Shown in pieces: positions 43,874 to 53,146 of a stretch of 64,000 bases of DNA (positions within the stretch are counted from its first letter, which is position 1; each line of letters begins with the position of its first letter). The notes below the pieces were generated by a model. The model was not told the DNA's origin. It was given only the letters and a program-made list of their open reading frames with translations, and ran no database searches. The stretch is from Rhizobium sp. WYCCWR10014 (GTDB lineage: Bacteria; Pseudomonadota; Alphaproteobacteria; Rhizobiales; Rhizobiaceae), in the NCBI RefSeq assembly GCF_001657485.1, contig NZ_LXFU01000037.1, forward strand, positions 434,001-498,000. Direction: 5' to 3'. Position numbers and translations under genes: made by a program.

Positions 43874-44557
43874 TCAGCCCTGAGCGGCGGGCGCCTTGCC
43901 GGATGCGGTAATCAGATCAAGCATCATATGGGCGCGATTGGCAATATTGCGCGGGCTGTCGGTATCATCGACGATCGACTGAAACCATTGCCGCGCCTGC
44001 GCCATGTTGCCGGCTTTGTAAGCGGCAAGGCCGAGTGCCTCGCGCGCCGAATGACGGAAGGCGTTGCCCGGAACGGCCATTTCCTCGATTGCCGCCGAAA
44101 CCTGTTCGTAACTGCCGTTCTCGATGAGCAACCAGCCGGCCCGCATCTTGGCGGCATCGCGCACGGCGGCTGGAACGGCATTGTCCTTGCCGATCTCGTT
44201 GAAGGCGGCGATTGCTGCGGCGGCATCGCCCTTCTGCACCTGCACGGTCGCGGCCCGCATGCGCGCCAGCACCGGGTAGGCGCCATGGCCTTCCTTCTCG
44301 AGCTTGTCGAGCGCGGCCAGCGCCTCGTCGTTCTTGTTCTCGTCGGCTAGCTTCATCGCCGCCAGGAACTGGTCGCCGGTGCCGGAGGAGCGGTTGTCGT
44401 CCCAATAGTCGTAGAGAACCTTGCCGGCGGTGCCGACGACGATCAGGATGGCGACGACGACGATATAGCGGCCGAACCGGCGCCAGACGCCCTTCATCTG
44501 GTCAGACCGCAATTCCTCATTGACTTCACGGATGAAGCTGTCGTCGTTGAATGCCAT
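43874..44557 (-). CDS. membrane-anchored TPR-like protein (YfgM/DUF2133-type)
   Basis: The 227-residue protein has the N-terminus MAFNDDSFIREVNEELRSD, one membrane helix at about 29-50 (YIVVVAILIVVGTAGKVLYDYW) and helical TPR-like repeats. This matches the YfgM-like family (TPR_21), which helps periplasmic chaperone or Sec functions in E. coli. It precedes der, as is common in alphaproteobacteria and resembles the yfgM-bamB-der arrangement of enterics, here without bamB. Confidence 0.85.
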   Translation of the reverse strand: MAFNDDSFIREVNEELRSDQMKGVWRRFGRYIVVVAILIVVGTAGKVLYDYWDDNRSSGTGDQFLAAMKLADENKNDEALAALDKLEKEGHGAYPVLARMRAATVQVQKGDAAAAIAAFNEIGKDNAVPAAVRDAAKMRAGWLLIENGSYEQVSAAIEEMAVPGNAFRHSAREALGLAAYKAGNMAQARQWFQSIVDDTDSPRNIANRAHMMLDLITASGKAPAAQG

Positions 44558-44660
44558 TCTCGTCTCCGGCCGCGGAAATACCCATACACCATGCAAAACG
44601 CATATTGTCGGGCCTTCTACTCCATTTTGCAGCCGTTGTAAGGGGGATGTGAAAGATTCG

Positions 44661-45245
44661 TCAGATGACGAGCGGCGAAACCCCGATCAACCATTCGTGC
44701 AGCTTCCAGATGATCAAGGCCCAGACGACGATGCCGATGACGATCGCATAGAGGTCGTATTTGGCCGAGACGAACGGTCGGAGCGTGATTTCGCCTGACC
44801 GCTGCCGCCGTTTCAAGGAAATGCGCAGGATGACGCCCCAGGCGAGAAAGGCGGTAAACAGCAGAACCGACGACGTCTCGCCATTGGCAAGCAGGTGCGC
44901 CAACGCCCAGATTTTCACCGACAGCACCATCGGATGTTTGGTCTTGGTCGCGATATGCCCCGCCGGCAGCAGCGAGGCGACGAGACAGATCATCGCGATC
45001 AGCATCAGCGTGATTGCTATATGCGCCATCCAGACCGGGGGATTGTAAAGCACGCCGGTCGCCTGCCGTGCCTGTCCGAAACCGTAGATCAACAAGATCA
45101 GCGTGGCGATGCTGGCAATGGAATAGGCCGCCCGCCAGCCCTTCTCGCCGAGGCTTGCGATCATCGAACGGCGAAAGTCCGGCACCAGCACCCGCACCAG
45201 ATGCACCCCGAGGAAAAGTATGATGCCGACGATAAGCAATGTCAT
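44661..45245 (-). CDS. NnrU family membrane protein
   Basis: The 194-residue protein has about six hydrophobic segments and the NnrU signatures FLGVHLVRVL and KHPMVLSVKIWALAHLLANGETSSVLLF. NnrU proteins are linked to nitric oxide and denitrification pathways in some bacteria, but homologues occur without them, and here no denitrification gene is nearby. Confidence 0.88.
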   Translation of the reverse strand: MTLLIVGIILFLGVHLVRVLVPDFRRSMIASLGEKGWRAAYSIASIATLILLIYGFGQARQATGVLYNPPVWMAHIAITLMLIAMICLVASLLPAGHIATKTKHPMVLSVKIWALAHLLANGETSSVLLFTAFLAWGVILRISLKRRQRSGEITLRPFVSAKYDLYAIVIGIVVWALIIWKLHEWLIGVSPLVI

Positions 45246-45366
45246 TGCGGATCCCTTCCGTGCAATTTGTCATGGCTTAGCGAGTTGCGCGAAAAAATGC
45301 CAGCGCGACCGCAGCTTCGCCGCAATTCTATCAGAGGGAAACCGCGAACAAATTGTCGCGGTGCCC

Positions 45367-46353
45367 ATGTCTCGTTTCCTCCTCTCCGCCTGCCTTTCTG
45401 TTTCGCTCCTCGTTCCGGCAATTGCAGAGGCGGCCGACCGGCCGAAACAGCTCGTCATCATTTCCTTCGACGGCGCCCACGACAACGCGCTCTGGCTGAA
45501 GAGCCGCGAGATGGCGGCGAAAAACGGCGCCCATTTCACCTATTTCCTTTCCTGCACTTTCCTGATGAACGAGGCGGGGAAGAAGGCCTATCAGGCGCCG
45601 CACCAGAAACGCGGAAAATCCAATGTCGGCTTCGCCCAGACCGACGACGAGATCCGCGAGCGCCTCGGCAATATCTGGCACGCCCATCTCGAAGGACATG
45701 ACATATCGAGCCATGCCTGTGGCCATTTCGACGGCCGCCTCTGGAGCGAGGCCGACTGGTCGGCCGAATACGCCACCTTTCATGCGACGTTGAAAAACGC
45801 CTGGAAGAGCGTCGGCCTGCAGGAGCCGGCCGGCTGGCAGAATCTGGTCGATCACGGCATCAAGGGCTTTCGCGCCCCCTATCTCTCGGCAACTGCGGGC
45901 GCTGACATGATCGCCGCCGAAAAGAAGGCGGGCTTCACCTATGATGCCAGCCTCGTCACCAAAGGGCCCGCCATGCCTGTCGAGGAAGACGGCATCATCC
46001 GCTTCGGACTGCCGCTGATCCCCGAAGGCCCGAACGACAAGCCGATCATCGGCATGGACTACAATCTCTTCGTCCGCCATTCCAAGGGTGAGGAAGATAC
46101 GGCCGATTCCGCGGAATTCGAGGATCGCGCCTATGCAGCCTTCAAGGAGGCTTTCGACAAGCAATATGCCGGCGCCCGCATCCCGCTACAGCTCGGCTTC
46201 CACTTCGTCGAAATGAACGGCGGCGCCTATTGGCGGGCGCTCGACAGGCTGGTCAGCGACGTCTGCCACCGAACGGATGTGGCCTGTGTCAGCTATTCGG
46301 AAGCGATCCCGATGATCGAGGCCCGCGGGAAATTGCAGACGTCAGGTCTTTGA
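45367..46353 (+). CDS. polysaccharide deacetylase family protein, secreted
   Basis: From ATG 45367 the protein has 328 residues: a signal peptide (MSRFLLSACLSVSLLVPAIAEAAD) and a NodB-like deacetylase fold with VIISFDGAHDN (first Asp of the motif), GHDISSHACGHFDG (metal histidines) and GIKGFRAPYLS. It is more divergent than NodB and may act on peptidoglycan or an exopolysaccharide. The frame is open upstream to 45220 but has no signal peptide there. Confidence 0.85.
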   Translation: MSRFLLSACLSVSLLVPAIAEAADRPKQLVIISFDGAHDNALWLKSREMAAKNGAHFTYFLSCTFLMNEAGKKAYQAPHQKRGKSNVGFAQTDDEIRERLGNIWHAHLEGHDISSHACGHFDGRLWSEADWSAEYATFHATLKNAWKSVGLQEPAGWQNLVDHGIKGFRAPYLSATAGADMIAAEKKAGFTYDASLVTKGPAMPVEEDGIIRFGLPLIPEGPNDKPIIGMDYNLFVRHSKGEEDTADSAEFEDRAYAAFKEAFDKQYAGARIPLQLGFHFVEMNGGAYWRALDRLVSDVCHRTDVACVSYSEAIPMIEARGKLQTSGL

Positions 46354-46417
46354 TGGTGGCTATGGGCGCTGTCGAACCGGCAAGGCGCCCTAGGTTCCCT
46401 TGAACGAGATGAGGTGC

Positions 46418-46522
46418 CGTGCCGCCCCCTCATCTGACCCTTCGGGCGAGACGTCGCGACAAGTCTCTTCTCCCCAGCGGGGAGAAGGTGCCGGCAGGCG
46501 GATGAGGGGGGGGGGCGGCACG
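46418..46522. repeat. intergenic inverted repeat with a 10-G tract
   Basis: CGTGCCGCCCCCTCATC (46418-46434) is inverted at GATGAGG...GGCGGCACG (46501-46522), with an inner CTTCTCCCC/GGGGAGAAG hairpin. The right arm has ten consecutive G (46506-46515), longer than the matching C run of the left arm. It lies between the deacetylase gene and the convergent bacA. Confidence 0.75.
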
Positions 46523-46607
46523 CAGGACATTTCCATCCTGCCACAATAAAACCCGCTAGCCCTATCGACCACCGCCTACCCTTCCCGATCCGGGAAAATC
46601 TTACCCA

Positions 46608-47873
46608 TCAACCGTCGGCGTGCACGACGCCCGTCTCACGCTCCAAGTAGCGCTGATCAATCTCCGGCAGCGGTTCGTCGTCGATTGCCGCCTCGAAGGC
46701 CTTGAGGCGTTTGTGGATCGAGAGCAGTTCAATGATCGTCGTCCAGGAGTTGACGAGATACTGGAACGAATTGCTGACCTGTCCGAAGGCCGTCGAGATT
46801 TGCTGGAAGATACCGTAAGTGATGGTGCCCGCCACGATCGTCGGCACCAGCATGAAGACCACGAAAAGCGCGTCGGCTTGGATATAGAAATATCGGGCGA
46901 CATTGAAATACATGTAGTGGAAATACATGCGGTAATAGTTCCGGCGAACATTGCCGAAGAGCTCCCTGACGGTCAGCGGCTCAGCCCGTTCCGCATGGTC
47001 CTCGCCATAGACGAGCTCCTTGCGATACGCCGCTTCGACGCGCTGGTTGCGGAAATTCAGCCCCGGCAGCTTGACGCCGGCGACCGCCAGCAGAAGCGTG
47101 CCGAACGCCGACCAGAACAGCGCCAGCCAAAAAAGCGAATTCGCCACCGGCCCGATGAACGGCAGCTCGGTCACGTAATGCGACAGCGCCAGAAGGATCG
47201 GAAGGAATACCACGAGCGTCATCACCGAGTTGATGAGGCTGATGCCAAGACCTTCGAGCGTGCTCGAAAAGCGCATCGTATCTTCCTGAACGCGCTGGGA
47301 GGCACCTTCGATGTGACGAAGTTTTTCCCACTTCGACATGTAGAAATTGTTCATCGCCGTTCGCCAGCGGAAGATGTAGTGGCTGGTGAAGAAGTCGGTC
47401 ATAATCGATACGAACATGCTGAGGAATGCGATCTGGCAGAAGACCCACATCAGGCTGTAGAAATTGTCGACGGAAATGCCTGGCTGCTTCGACAATGCGT
47501 TCTGCAGGAGGTCGCCAAACGGCCGGCGCCAGTTATTGATCACAACGCTGATCTGGACGCCGAAGTAGGTCACGAAGATGATCAGTGCCGAACCCCAGAT
47601 CGACCAAATCTTCCAGGGGTGGTTCAGCGCCTTCAGATGCCATGCACTGCAGAAGATCACCGCCGACAGAAGGAAATAGCCGTAGAACCAGACATTTTCG
47701 GGCATCAGGAAGAACGAAAGGTCGATCGGCTGCTGCTCTTCCGAAACCGGCGCATAACCGAGCGATACACCGAGGCTGGCGGCGAAGAGATACCAGCCGG
47801 CAATGGAAATCAGGGTCCAAACGACGAGCGAACTGAAGAACGCCTTTGGCTGCGGAAAAAAGGAATGAAACAC
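46608..47873 (-). CDS. bacA: BacA/SbmA peptide transporter
   Basis: The 421-residue integral membrane protein has the SbmA/BacA features MFHSFFPQPKAFF, WRRPFGDLLQNALSK, FVSIMTDFFTSHYIFRWRTAMNNFYM, EGASQRVQEDTMRF and the C-terminal SIHKRLKAFEAAI. The length equals that of Sinorhizobium BacA (420), more than E. coli SbmA. BacA imports host NCR peptides and other antimicrobial peptides and affects very-long-chain fatty acids on lipid A; it is needed for bacteroid survival in legumes with NCR peptides. It appears monocistronic. Confidence 0.95.
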   Translation of the reverse strand: MFHSFFPQPKAFFSSLVVWTLISIAGWYLFAASLGVSLGYAPVSEEQQPIDLSFFLMPENVWFYGYFLLSAVIFCSAWHLKALNHPWKIWSIWGSALIIFVTYFGVQISVVINNWRRPFGDLLQNALSKQPGISVDNFYSLMWVFCQIAFLSMFVSIMTDFFTSHYIFRWRTAMNNFYMSKWEKLRHIEGASQRVQEDTMRFSSTLEGLGISLINSVMTLVVFLPILLALSHYVTELPFIGPVANSLFWLALFWSAFGTLLLAVAGVKLPGLNFRNQRVEAAYRKELVYGEDHAERAEPLTVRELFGNVRRNYYRMYFHYMYFNVARYFYIQADALFVVFMLVPTIVAGTITYGIFQQISTAFGQVSNSFQYLVNSWTTIIELLSIHKRLKAFEAAIDDEPLPEIDQRYLERETGVVHADG

Positions 47874-47998
47874 GGGAGGCTTTGCTTTCCTGAACTGTGA
47901 GTCTCGGGAGTGTCGTCGAACACTGATTGTGCCGGAAACTAAGGCAGTTCGAAGGAAGCAGCAATGGGTTCGGCCGATTGTTACGGAGATGTAACCGG

Positions 47999-49222
47999 TT
48001 AAGAGATTTTCTTGATCACCGGCATCACCAGCGCTGCGCAGGCGACGAGTGCCACGGCGGCGATCACTGTCGGGACGGTGAAGCTGCCGCTACGTTCGGC
48101 GATCCAGCCGGCAACAACAGGCCCAACGATCTGGCCGAGGCCGAAGGCGGCCGTCATCATCGCCAGGATCCGCCGCGGACTGTCAGGCGAAAGCTTGCGG
48201 CCGATCTGCAGCCCGTAAGCGGTGATTGCCAGGAACGTCGCCCCGAATAGCGCCCCGCCGATCAGCGGTGCGACGGAAGGCGGCAGCGCTACGGTCGCAA
48301 GCACACCGGCTGCCTCGACCAGAAGGGCCGCGACGTAAACGCCCCCAAGCCCGAGCGGCTTGACCAGCGGCTTCCAGGCAAACAGCGCCACCGTCGCGGT
48401 CAAGCCGGCGATGAACCAGCAAAGGAATTCGACGAAGGGTCCCGTTGCAGAAAGACGTGCGATGGTGACGAGGAAGGTCGCGGTGATGACGTAGCCGAAG
48501 CCGAACAGGCCGTAGGACAGCGTCAGCAGCACCATCGGCCGGTTCCAGACCAGCGCAGGCTCCTTGCCCGACTGCGCCGATTGCGCCGGCGACGACGGCA
48601 GCAGCAGGAAAACGACGACGAGGCTTGCCGCGCAATAAAGCGCCCCGCCGATCCAGTCGGCGCGCCAGCCGCCCGGCCCGTCGTGAAAGCCGAGACCGAT
48701 CAGAAACACCATGACCGAGGACAGCGCGATGCCCGCCCCCGGCCCGCCGAAATGCGCTGCTTGCACATGATCGTTGCCGGCGGCAGCCCCGTGGCTGAGC
48801 ACGATCGACGATGTGAAGACCATCGCAAAGGCGCTGGCGACACCGGCCAGGAAACGAATGATGGCAAAGACGGCGACGGAATCGGTGGTGGCCATGGCGG
48901 CAAGCAGGATCGCGGTTGCCAGCAGCGACAACAGCGCCACCGGCCGCTCCCGCCCCGCCGCCCAGCCATAGGCTGCAAGCACGGCGCCGACGAGATAACC
49001 GACGAAATTGGCCGACGCGATAAAGCCTGCATCCGCTGCCGAAAGCGGCACGCCGCTGATCATACCGGGCAGGATCGGCGTGTAGGAGAAGCGCCCGAAG
49101 CCCATGGCAGCGGCCATCGCAACGGCGCCGGCAGCGGCGGTGGAGACAAGATTCGGCGGGGACTGACCGGTGCGCACGAGCATGCAGCGCTTATCGCGCT
49201 GCAGCACCCGCATCACAATCAA
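47999..49222 (-). CDS. MFS transporter, YbfB/YjiJ family
   Basis: The 407-residue protein has about twelve membrane segments and YbfB/YjiJ features (AMGFGRFSYTPILPGM near the N-terminus, AAHFGGPGAGIALSSVM in the middle, GLQIGRKLSPDSPRRILAMMTAAFGLGQIVGPVVAGWI near the C-terminus). Its substrate is unknown. It is divergent from a PadR-type regulator with 127 bases between, which points to control by that regulator. An in-frame ATG 13 codons downstream is an alternative start. Confidence 0.88.
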   Translation of the reverse strand: MIVMRVLQRDKRCMLVRTGQSPPNLVSTAAAGAVAMAAAMGFGRFSYTPILPGMISGVPLSAADAGFIASANFVGYLVGAVLAAYGWAAGRERPVALLSLLATAILLAAMATTDSVAVFAIIRFLAGVASAFAMVFTSSIVLSHGAAAGNDHVQAAHFGGPGAGIALSSVMVFLIGLGFHDGPGGWRADWIGGALYCAASLVVVFLLLPSSPAQSAQSGKEPALVWNRPMVLLTLSYGLFGFGYVITATFLVTIARLSATGPFVEFLCWFIAGLTATVALFAWKPLVKPLGLGGVYVAALLVEAAGVLATVALPPSVAPLIGGALFGATFLAITAYGLQIGRKLSPDSPRRILAMMTAAFGLGQIVGPVVAGWIAERSGSFTVPTVIAAVALVACAALVMPVIKKIS

Positions 49223-49287
49223 GTAATTCTGATCGATCGATCAATTTCCCGAAACATCAAAAATACTCGGTCGCTCTTGAAAGCTAT

Positions 49288-49336
49288 TATCGTACGATAT
49301 ATGTTTTACGACATAGCTAACGATACGTCTAACGAT
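49288..49336. promoter_or_regulatory. cluster of dyads in the MFS/PadR divergent promoter
   Basis: TATCGTACGATA (49288-49299) is followed by ATGT-N6-ACAT (49301-49314), close to the PadR-type ATGT...ACAT site, and by two CTAACGAT direct repeats (49317-49324, 49329-49336) twelve bases apart. The first element with its flanks is identical over 15 bases (TTATCGTACGATATA) to the site before the MarR-type gene. Confidence 0.6.
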
Positions 49337-49349
49337 GAAAGGAAGAGCC

Positions 49350-49925
49350 ATGAGAGGTTTTAAAGGCGGCATGTTCGGCGGAGATTTCCGCATGGGCCGT
49401 AAATTCGCGGCCGGCGATCTGCAACTGGTCATCCTGGCCCTACTCGCTGAGCAGCCTCGCCACGGCTACGAATTGATAAAGATATTGGAGGAGCGTTCCG
49501 GCGGTTTCTATGTACCGAGCCCCGGCGTCATCTATCCTGCACTCACCTATCTCGAGGAAACCGGTCTGGCCGAGGTGGAGGCTGAGGGCGCCAAGAAGCT
49601 CTACCGCATCACCGAGGCCGGCCGCAGCCGCGTCGAGGAAAACCGCGCCATGATCCTGCAAACCTTCGCCAAGCTGGAACGCATCGGCGAGAAGATGGCC
49701 CATGTGAAGCGTGTCTTCGAAACTGACCGTCACGGCGCCGACGACGGCGATGACGGCGATTTCATGCAGGATGGCGGCGATATCCGCGCCGCCCGCATGC
49801 TGCTGCGCTCGGCGCTCAGGATGCGCTATCCCTGGTCGAAACCCGAAGCCGCCCGCATCGCAGGCATCCTCGAACGCGCCGCCACCGAAATCCTGCAAGG
49901 CGGCAGGCCGGGAACGCGGAGCTGA
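49350..49925 (+). CDS. PadR-family transcriptional regulator
   Basis: The 191-residue protein has a PadR winged helix (LQLVILALLAEQPRHGYELIKILEERSGGFYVPSPGVIYPALTYLEETGLAEVE, KLYRITEAGR) and a C-terminal helical region with an Asp-rich turn (about residues 130-145). ATG 49350 is preferred because GGAAGAG precedes it; ATG 49335 would start five codons earlier. It is divergent from the MFS gene. Confidence 0.88.
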   Translation: MRGFKGGMFGGDFRMGRKFAAGDLQLVILALLAEQPRHGYELIKILEERSGGFYVPSPGVIYPALTYLEETGLAEVEAEGAKKLYRITEAGRSRVEENRAMILQTFAKLERIGEKMAHVKRVFETDRHGADDGDDGDFMQDGGDIRAARMLLRSALRMRYPWSKPEAARIAGILERAATEILQGGRPGTRS

Positions 49926-50246
49926 AGGTGCATCACTGGGAATGCCGCGCTCCCAAAAGCAACGTTGGGATGCCGCCAACGCTGAAGAGAGCCTCGTCCT
50001 AGCCCCCCGCAGGGGCCTCGACGCCTCGATGCACGCAAGGAGCAGCCTTGAGCGCGTCCTTCGAGGCTTCGCCCTGAGGGCTGCGCACCTCAGGATGAGG
50101 GACGTTGGAGAATGCCGCGTTCCCAACAGAGACGTTGAGGAATGCCGCGCCAGGCTGAAGAGAGCCTCATCCGGAGGTGCCCCGCAGGGGCCTCGAAGGA
50201 CGAGGCGGGCGCTCCGACCCGGTGGGAATGAAGGCAGACGCCGGCC
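49926..50246. repeat. repeat-rich intergenic region with tandem-like segments
   Basis: Two diverged copies of a block of about 90-100 bases are visible: GAATGCCGCG(C/T)TCCCAA...CTGAAGAGAGCCTC...CCCCGCAGGGGCCTCGA, starting near 49938 and again near 50110. CCCCGCAGGGG is a palindrome within each. No gene is supported in this stretch. Confidence 0.6.
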
Positions 50247-51005
50247 TTACGCCCGCGCATCCGGCAAGGTCAGAACCACCGGCCCGTTGCGTGTCGCGAC
50301 CACCGTGTGCTCGTATTGCACGGTCGGCGCCTTCGGATCGGCATAGAGCGTCCAGGCATCGTCGCCGCCTTCGGCCCATGTCGTGCCGAGCGAGAGAAAC
50401 GGTTCGACGGTGAAGACGAGACCTTCGGTCATCATCCGTTTTTCCGAAGGGTCCGGCCAGGTCGAGAGCTCGGCCGGCTCCTCATGCAGCGAGCGGCCGA
50501 CGCCGTGGCTCGCCAGATTGGTGACCAGCGTATAGCGGTTCTTCTGCGCAAAGGCGCCGACGGCTGTGCCGATCTTTGCCAGCGGCTCGCCCGATTTGAC
50601 CTGGTTGAGCCCGATCCAAAGCGCCCGCTTGCCGTCGCGGCAAAGCCGCTCGATCTTCGGCTTGACCGGCGGCATCGTAAAGGAGGCGCCGGTATCGGCG
50701 AAGAAGCCGTCCTTTTCCGCCGAGACATCGATATTGATGAGATCGCCGGCGCGGATGACCCGCGGGCCGGGAATGCCGTGGGCGATTTCCTCATTGATAC
50801 TGATGCATGTGGCACCGGGAAACTGGTAGCAGAACTCCGGCGCCGAACGCGCGCCCGAATCCTCGAGCACCTTGCGGCCAATCTGGTCGAGCTCCAGCGT
50901 CGTCATGCCTGGCTCCATCGCCGCCGCCATCACCTGAATGGCGTTGGCGCAGATGCGGCCGATCTCCTTGAGCTTTGTCAGTTCGTCGTCGTTTGCGATA
51001 ACCAT
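50247..51005 (-). CDS. map: methionine aminopeptidase, type I
   Basis: The 252-residue enzyme removes the initiator methionine. All five metal ligands are present: Asp93, Asp104, His167, Glu201 and Glu232, with the substrate histidine in AHGIPG (His76). It lacks an N-terminal zinc-finger extension. SHGVGRSLHEEP and YEHTVV are the expected motifs. Rhizobia usually carry more than one map gene, so this may be the secondary copy. Confidence 0.93.
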   Translation of the reverse strand: MVIANDDELTKLKEIGRICANAIQVMAAAMEPGMTTLELDQIGRKVLEDSGARSAPEFCYQFPGATCISINEEIAHGIPGPRVIRAGDLINIDVSAEKDGFFADTGASFTMPPVKPKIERLCRDGKRALWIGLNQVKSGEPLAKIGTAVGAFAQKNRYTLVTNLASHGVGRSLHEEPAELSTWPDPSEKRMMTEGLVFTVEPFLSLGTTWAEGGDDAWTLYADPKAPTVQYEHTVVATRNGPVVLTLPDARA

Positions 51006-51045
51006 TCGTCTGTTCCGGCCTTGCGCAGGGCGGCAGCGGCCGCCC

Positions 51046-51259
51046 TAGAGCATGATGCCGAAAAGTGTGAGCGGTTTTCGGACGACATCGTGCTCTAACT
51101 ATCTAATTTAGAACAGGATGATTTTAGGCCGACCCGGTCTAAAATCATCCTGTTCTAGAGCGCCGCGCCTCCAACAGGAAGCCCTAGGGACGCTCTGTCA
51201 CTTCGAATCTGCGCATACTCAGTTCAGAAAATCGATTCCGATTTTCGGCGTTATGCGCT
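51046..51259. repeat. rhizobial intergenic mosaic repeat, copy D
   Basis: A composite of three palindromic modules: AGAGCATGATGCCGAAAAGT...CATCGTGCTCT (51047-51096), TTTAGAACAGGATGATTTTAG/CTAAAATCATCCTGTTCTAG, and AGAGCGCCGCGCC...GGACGCTCT with an AAAATCG/CGATTTT hairpin. The first two match copy E and the last copies A-C. It fills the space between map and the next gene. Confidence 0.8.
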
Positions 51260-51261
51260 CG

Positions 51262-52326
51262 TCAAGCCGTGGCTTTCGCCTCTTCGCTACTATCAGTCAA
51301 CGCCTTTCTGACGATCGGCGCGACTTTCGTGCCGTAAAGCTCGATGCCGCGCATGATCTCGGCATGCGGCATCAGGCCGATCGCCATCTGCAGCAGAAAG
51401 CGGTCGTTCTTGAAGAGCGCATGATGGGCGATGATCTTTTCCGCGACCACCTCGGGATCACCGACGAAGAGCGCACCGTTCGGCCCGCGCGACATGTCGA
51501 AATGCGCCCGGTTCGTCGGTCCCCAGCCACGCTCGCGGCCGATGCGGTTCATCACCTCGGCTTGAGGCCCGTAGAACTGGTCGGCCGCCGCCGCCGTCGT
51601 ATCGGCGATGAAGCCGTGGACATTGATACTGGTCTTCAGCTTCGACTGATCCTGCCCTGCCCGGCGCGCCGCCTCGCGGTAGAGATCGAAGAGCGGCGCA
51701 AAACGGCGCGGCTCGCCGCCGATGATCGCCAGCGCCACCGGCAGGCCCAGCGCACCGGCGCGCGCCACCGACTGCGGCGTGCCGCCGACGGCGACCCAGA
51801 GCGGTAGCGGATCCTGCAGCGGTCGCGGATAGACGCCGCGCCCGTTGATCGGCGCGCGAAGCTCACCCTTCCACTCCACAACCTCGCTGTCACGCAGCGC
51901 CAGCAGCAGATCGAGCTTCTCCTCGAAAAGTTGGTCGTAGTCTTCGAGATTGTAGCCGAACAGCGGGAAGGACTCGATGAAGGAACCACGCCCCGCCATG
52001 ATTTCGGCGCGGCCGTTGGAAATCAGATCGAGCGTCGAAAACTGCTGGAAGACCCGCACCGGATCATCGGAGGAGAGCACGGTGACCGCACTGGTCAGCC
52101 GGATATTCCTGGTCTTGACGGCAGCCGCCGCCAGCACGACCGCCGGAGCAGACGCCGCATAGTCCGGCCGGTGATGCTCGCCGAGGCCGAAGACGTCGAG
52201 CCCAACTTGATCGGCAAGCTCGATTTCCTCGATAAGATGCTTCAGCCGCTCGGCCCCTTCCGCGCCCTTGCTGCGGGAGGGGTTGGGATTGACGTCGGCG
52301 AATGTGTAAAGCCCCAGTTCCATCAT
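51262..52326 (-). CDS. LLM-class (luciferase-like) flavin-dependent oxidoreductase
   Basis: From ATG 52326 the protein has 354 residues with the bacterial luciferase-like TIM barrel: LGLYTFADVNP, LGEHHRPDYAASAPAVVLAAAA, RLTSAVTVLSSDDPVRVFQQFSTLDLISNGRAEIMAGRGSF and VFVGDPEVVAEKI-type FVGDP near the C-terminus. Such enzymes use reduced FMN or F420; the natural substrate is unknown. AACAGGA supports this start; an open frame extends a further 51 codons. Confidence 0.9.
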   Translation of the reverse strand: MMELGLYTFADVNPNPSRSKGAEGAERLKHLIEEIELADQVGLDVFGLGEHHRPDYAASAPAVVLAAAAVKTRNIRLTSAVTVLSSDDPVRVFQQFSTLDLISNGRAEIMAGRGSFIESFPLFGYNLEDYDQLFEEKLDLLLALRDSEVVEWKGELRAPINGRGVYPRPLQDPLPLWVAVGGTPQSVARAGALGLPVALAIIGGEPRRFAPLFDLYREAARRAGQDQSKLKTSINVHGFIADTTAAAADQFYGPQAEVMNRIGRERGWGPTNRAHFDMSRGPNGALFVGDPEVVAEKIIAHHALFKNDRFLLQMAIGLMPHAEIMRGIELYGTKVAPIVRKALTDSSEEAKATA

Positions 52327-52578
52327 CGGCATCCTGTTGAATTCTCGGCTGAGATAAGGATGCCGGGGATAGAGCGCAAATACAAATTCTGGAACGGAAT
52401 GTTCGAGAATCTCGATAGCGGCATGATGTCTTTGGCGATCTGGAAGACCGATCGACGACCAATTCGAATCTGAATTCAACGACTTCGAAGCCCCAGTGGA
52501 ATCATCTTTCGAACCGCCTCAAACTTTGCTTCAAGCGTCAGGACGACGCGGTCTCACCACGCCGCCCCACCGCGCCGC

Positions 52579-53046
52579 TCACATCTTCGCCAGCAGCTCC
52601 GCGAGTTGGTCCGCAGCCTTGCCCCATCCCTCGTGGAAACCCATCTTCTCGTGCGCCTCCTTGTCCTCGGCGCGCCAGTGCAGCGCCTTGGCCGTATATT
52701 TCGTCCGACCGTTGCCGAGATCTTCGAGCAGGATAACGCCCGTGAAGAAAGGTTTCTCGGACGGCACCCAGGCGCTGGTATAGGCATCGGTGAAGACGAT
52801 CTTCTCGTTCTCGACGATCTCGAGATAAACGCCACGGTTCGGGTATTGATTGCCCTCGGGGTCATGCATGACGACGACGCTGGAACCGCCGGGGCGGACG
52901 TCGAGCGTTGCTTCCGCCACACCCCAGGGACGCGGCACGAACCACTGCTTCAGCAAATCAGGATTAGTCCATGCCTTGTAGATCTTCTCGCGCGGCGCGT
53001 CGAATTCGCGAACGAGGACGAGTTCATGTTGTGTGCTGGCGGTCAT
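52579..53046 (-). CDS. SRPBCC (AHSA1-like) family protein
   Basis: The 155-residue protein has the START-like helix-grip fold: LVLVREFDAPREKIYKAWTNPDLLKQWFVP, a central RPGGSSVVVMHDPEGN and the C-terminal KMGFHEGWGKAADQLAELLAK. The family binds hydrophobic ligands or acts on Hsp90-like partners; many members sit beside regulators or sigma factors. It lies just downstream of the ECF sigma gene, with a dyad before its start. Confidence 0.88.
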   Translation of the reverse strand: MTASTQHELVLVREFDAPREKIYKAWTNPDLLKQWFVPRPWGVAEATLDVRPGGSSVVVMHDPEGNQYPNRGVYLEIVENEKIVFTDAYTSAWVPSEKPFFTGVILLEDLGNGRTKYTAKALHWRAEDKEAHEKMGFHEGWGKAADQLAELLAKM

Positions 53047-53070
53047 TTTGACATCTCTCCATTTGAATGA

Positions 53071-53090
53071 AACCTGTTTCCTGTCAGGTT
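53071..53090. promoter_or_regulatory. dyad upstream of the SRPBCC gene
   Basis: AACCTG-N8-CAGGTT is a 6-bp inverted repeat 25 bases upstream of the SRPBCC start codon, in the gap after the ECF sigma gene. It could be an operator; no regulator is adjacent. Confidence 0.35.
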
Positions 53091-53146
53091 GTTACAAGGA
53101 CGTGTCGAAGTTCGCCGTTCGACACCGCGCCGGCCTTTTCGCATTT

